Origin: Bacteroidota bacterium
GTDB taxonomy: Bacteria; Bacteroidota; Bacteroidia; Chitinophagales; Saprospiraceae
Assembly (NCBI GenBank): GCA_030147525.1
Contig: JASBVF010000032.1
Coordinates: 62,001 to 126,000, forward strand
DNA length: 64,000 bases
Direction of reading: 5' to 3'
The notes under the pieces are model-generated. The model saw only the letters and a list, made by a program, of their open reading frames with translations, searched no databases and was not told where the DNA came from. Shown piece by piece: positions 62,466-64,000 of this stretch (its first letter is position 1; every line of letters starts with the position of its first letter). The translations under genes and the position numbers were made by a program.

Positions 62466-64000
62466 ATGAAATTCAATTTACTATCGCTTTTTGCGCTGCT
62501 ACTTTCCGTGCAGTTTGCTCTTGCACAGCGAACAGTGACGGGGTCAGTGACGGACGCTGAAACGAACGACCCGCTCATCGGAGCAAACGTTTTGATTCCT
62601 GGCCAGAACGCAGGAACAATTACCGGCCTAGATGGATCCTTCTCGCTGGAGGTACCGGAAAGCACCACTGAATTGAACATTTCTTACACGGGTTACCAGT
62701 CCGTCGTGGTTTCCATTGCAGGGCTGCAAAGAATTGAAGTCTCGCTAACACCCGGCAGCATCCTCGGCGAGGTAGTCGTCACCGGTTACACCACCCAGCG
62801 AAAAGCAGACCTGACCGGGGCCGTAACAGCCGTGGATTTGAAAGATGTGGAAACACTGCCTACCGGCAACGTCATGCAAAACCTTCAGGGACGTATTCCC
62901 GGCGTCCAGATTTTTACCAACGGAAATCCAAACTCCACGGCAGCCGTGCGTATCCGGGGTGTTGGCCTCGGCCGGCTCGGTTTCAACGACCCGCTCTACG
63001 TCATCGACGGGGTGCCGACTTTGTCGGGCCTGCACGAATTAAATGCCAACGATATCGAGTCCATTCAGGTATTGCGGGACGCAGCTTCGGCAAGTATTTA
63101 CGGCTCACGGGCTGCCAACGGGGTCATCATCATTACAACTAAAAAAGGAAAGGAAGGCAAAGTGCGGGTTGATTTGCGGGCCAACGTCTCTACGGAAGAC
63201 TTTGCTTTCGATGTGAATCCGCTGAATACCGAACAGCGGGCCACCGCCATCTGGCAGGCTGCCGTGAACGACGGCACGAACCCGAACAACGCCAGCCCTT
63301 TGTACCAATATGAATGGAATGGCGATTTTGGAAATCCGGTTTTAAACAAAGTGCTGCTGCCCGAATACATCGACGGCAACCGGACGATGAAACCCGCCAA
63401 CACCGATTGGTACAACGAAATCAAGCAGAATTCACTGATTCAGGACTACAACCTGACCATCTCGAATGGCAGCGAGCGTGGCAATTACCTTGTGTCCGGC
63501 AGCTATTTTAACCACCAGGGTATCATCAAAGAATCGGAGTTCGAACGGATGACTTTCCGTATCAACACGAGCTACGACATCGTTCCGGATAAATTGATCA
63601 TCGGTCAGAATTTCACCGCCACCAACCAGCGGGCAAACCTCGTCAACGACATTGCGCAAAGCGCAATGGGCCTGGCCATCGAACAGCAAACCATCGTGCC
63701 CATCCGCACCGAAGACGGCATCGGCTGGGGCGGCCCGACAGGCGGCATCACCGATCGTGACAACCCGGTCCGTCTGATTGAAATGAACAAGGACAACGTG
63801 TCCAACTTTAACCGTCTGCTTGGAAATGCCTACGTCGAGTGGTTACCGGTTGAGAACCTCACGCTGAGGTCCAGCTTTGGCGTTGATTACAACTTCTTCT
63901 ATTTCAGAAACTTCCGCAAAGCCTTCACGGCAGGCAGCCTGAATTTTGAGGATGAACTGAACACCAATAGCAACCGCTACGGCAACTGGGTTTGGTCGAA
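62466..64000 (+). CDS. SusC/RagA-family TonB-dependent transporter (3' truncated)
   Basis: The frame is open from the ATG at 62466 to the window end (511 full codons), so the barrel is incomplete. Signal peptide MKFNLLSLFALLLSVQFALAQ; carboxypeptidase-regulatory-like domain (about 22-95: VTGSVTDAETNDPLIGANVLI); TonB-box/plug (about 100-225: GEVVVTGYTTQRKADLTGAV, LQGRIPGVQI, YVIDGVP, IESIQVLRDAASASIYGSRAANGVIIITTKKG, seen in their family blocks). It imports oligosaccharides across the outer membrane with a SusD partner, which is expected just past the window. Position after GH32 points to fructan. Confidence 0.94.
   Translation, partial: MKFNLLSLFALLLSVQFALAQRTVTGSVTDAETNDPLIGANVLIPGQNAGTITGLDGSFSLEVPESTTELNISYTGYQSVVVSIAGLQRIEVSLTPGSILGEVVVTGYTTQRKADLTGAVTAVDLKDVETLPTGNVMQNLQGRIPGVQIFTNGNPNSTAAVRIRGVGLGRLGFNDPLYVIDGVPTLSGLHELNANDIESIQVLRDAASASIYGSRAANGVIIITTKKGKEGKVRVDLRANVSTEDFAFDVNPLNTEQRATAIWQAAVNDGTNPNNASPLYQYEWNGDFGNPVLNKVLLPEYIDGNRTMKPANTDWYNEIKQNSLIQDYNLTISNGSERGNYLVSGSYFNHQGIIKESEFERMTFRINTSYDIVPDKLIIGQNFTATNQRANLVNDIAQSAMGLAIEQQTIVPIRTEDGIGWGGPTGGITDRDNPVRLIEMNKDNVSNFNRLLGNAYVEWLPVENLTLRSSFGVDYNFFYFRNFRKAFTAGSLNFEDELNTNSNRYGNWVWS

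Noticed and set aside
1-64000. tRNA, rRNA, tmRNA, RNase P or insertion-sequence signatures
   Set aside because: No tRNA-like arms, conserved RNA cores, transposase motifs or terminal repeats with target duplications were recognised by eye in the gaps; a covariance-model scan was not possible.

Overview
The window is about 64 kb of chromosomal DNA from a member of the Bacteroidota, most likely a free-living relative of the Saprospiria (Lewinella/Haliscomenobacter type). The phylum call rests on several things seen here: many TAnnTTTG promoter elements, a SusC/RagA outer-membrane protein, a hybrid two-component regulator with a periplasmic sugar-binding domain and an AraC output, an ECF sigma/FecR/STN-TonB receptor set, LptE, BshB1, DUF4249 and LVIVD lipoproteins, and almost no Shine-Dalgarno sequences. 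The family-level call is inference. Base composition and coding style look even, with no integrase, transposase, phage structural gene, CRISPR array, tRNA or rRNA recognised.

Layout. 1-5.6 kb: 3' part of a RecQ helicase with a glycosyltransferase 3 bases behind it, then three envelope proteins. 5.7-8.8 kb: rpsO and pnp, each with its own terminator; rpsO has a long structured leader. 8.8-17.4 kb: RDD protein, a GlgE-like protein that has lost catalytic residues, a double GNAT, a TlpA-like lipoprotein, a large secreted BNR-repeat protein and two small membrane proteins. 17.8-27.8 kb: PhzF, a PLP enzyme, pyruvate dehydrogenase E1 beta, a DUF4249 lipoprotein, a Crp/Fnr regulator, an RNA m5C methyltransferase, an ABC exporter, a membrane protein and a NarL-type regulator. 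27.9-32.4 kb: TonB receptor, FecR and ECF sigma on the minus strand. 32.8-42.7 kb: a secreted SprE/PorW-tail-like protein, holA, an esterase, lptE, a CNT nucleoside transporter, a DinB-like protein, mnmD, a desaturase, a coiled-coil protein and a glycosidase-like lipoprotein. 42.9-55.4 kb: ferredoxin and iscX, a KdsC-like phosphatase, a UbiA prenyltransferase overlapping maf, typA, pulA, bshB1, two small proteins, an acyl-CoA carboxylase beta subunit, an HtrA protease and a glyoxalase-like protein.

55.4-64 kb is a fructan/fructose utilisation locus: sensor-regulator, sugar-proton symporter, PfkB sugar kinase, GH32 lipoprotein and the start of a SusC transporter that runs off the window. Its content matches the known Bacteroides levan locus: polymer or oligomer enters through SusC, GH32 releases fructose, the MFS protein imports it, the kinase phosphorylates it and the hybrid regulator senses the free sugar.

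The observations most worth a second look are the catalytically altered GlgE paralogue (9.5-11.5 kb), the nested long-range pairings in the rpsO leader (5.72-5.84 kb), the stand-alone secreted copy of what looks like the SprE/PorW C-terminal domain (32.8-33.3 kb), and a set of low-complexity inverted repeats at gene ends (19.8, 38.8, 43.7 and 46.0 kb). No clear wholly new multi-gene system was found.
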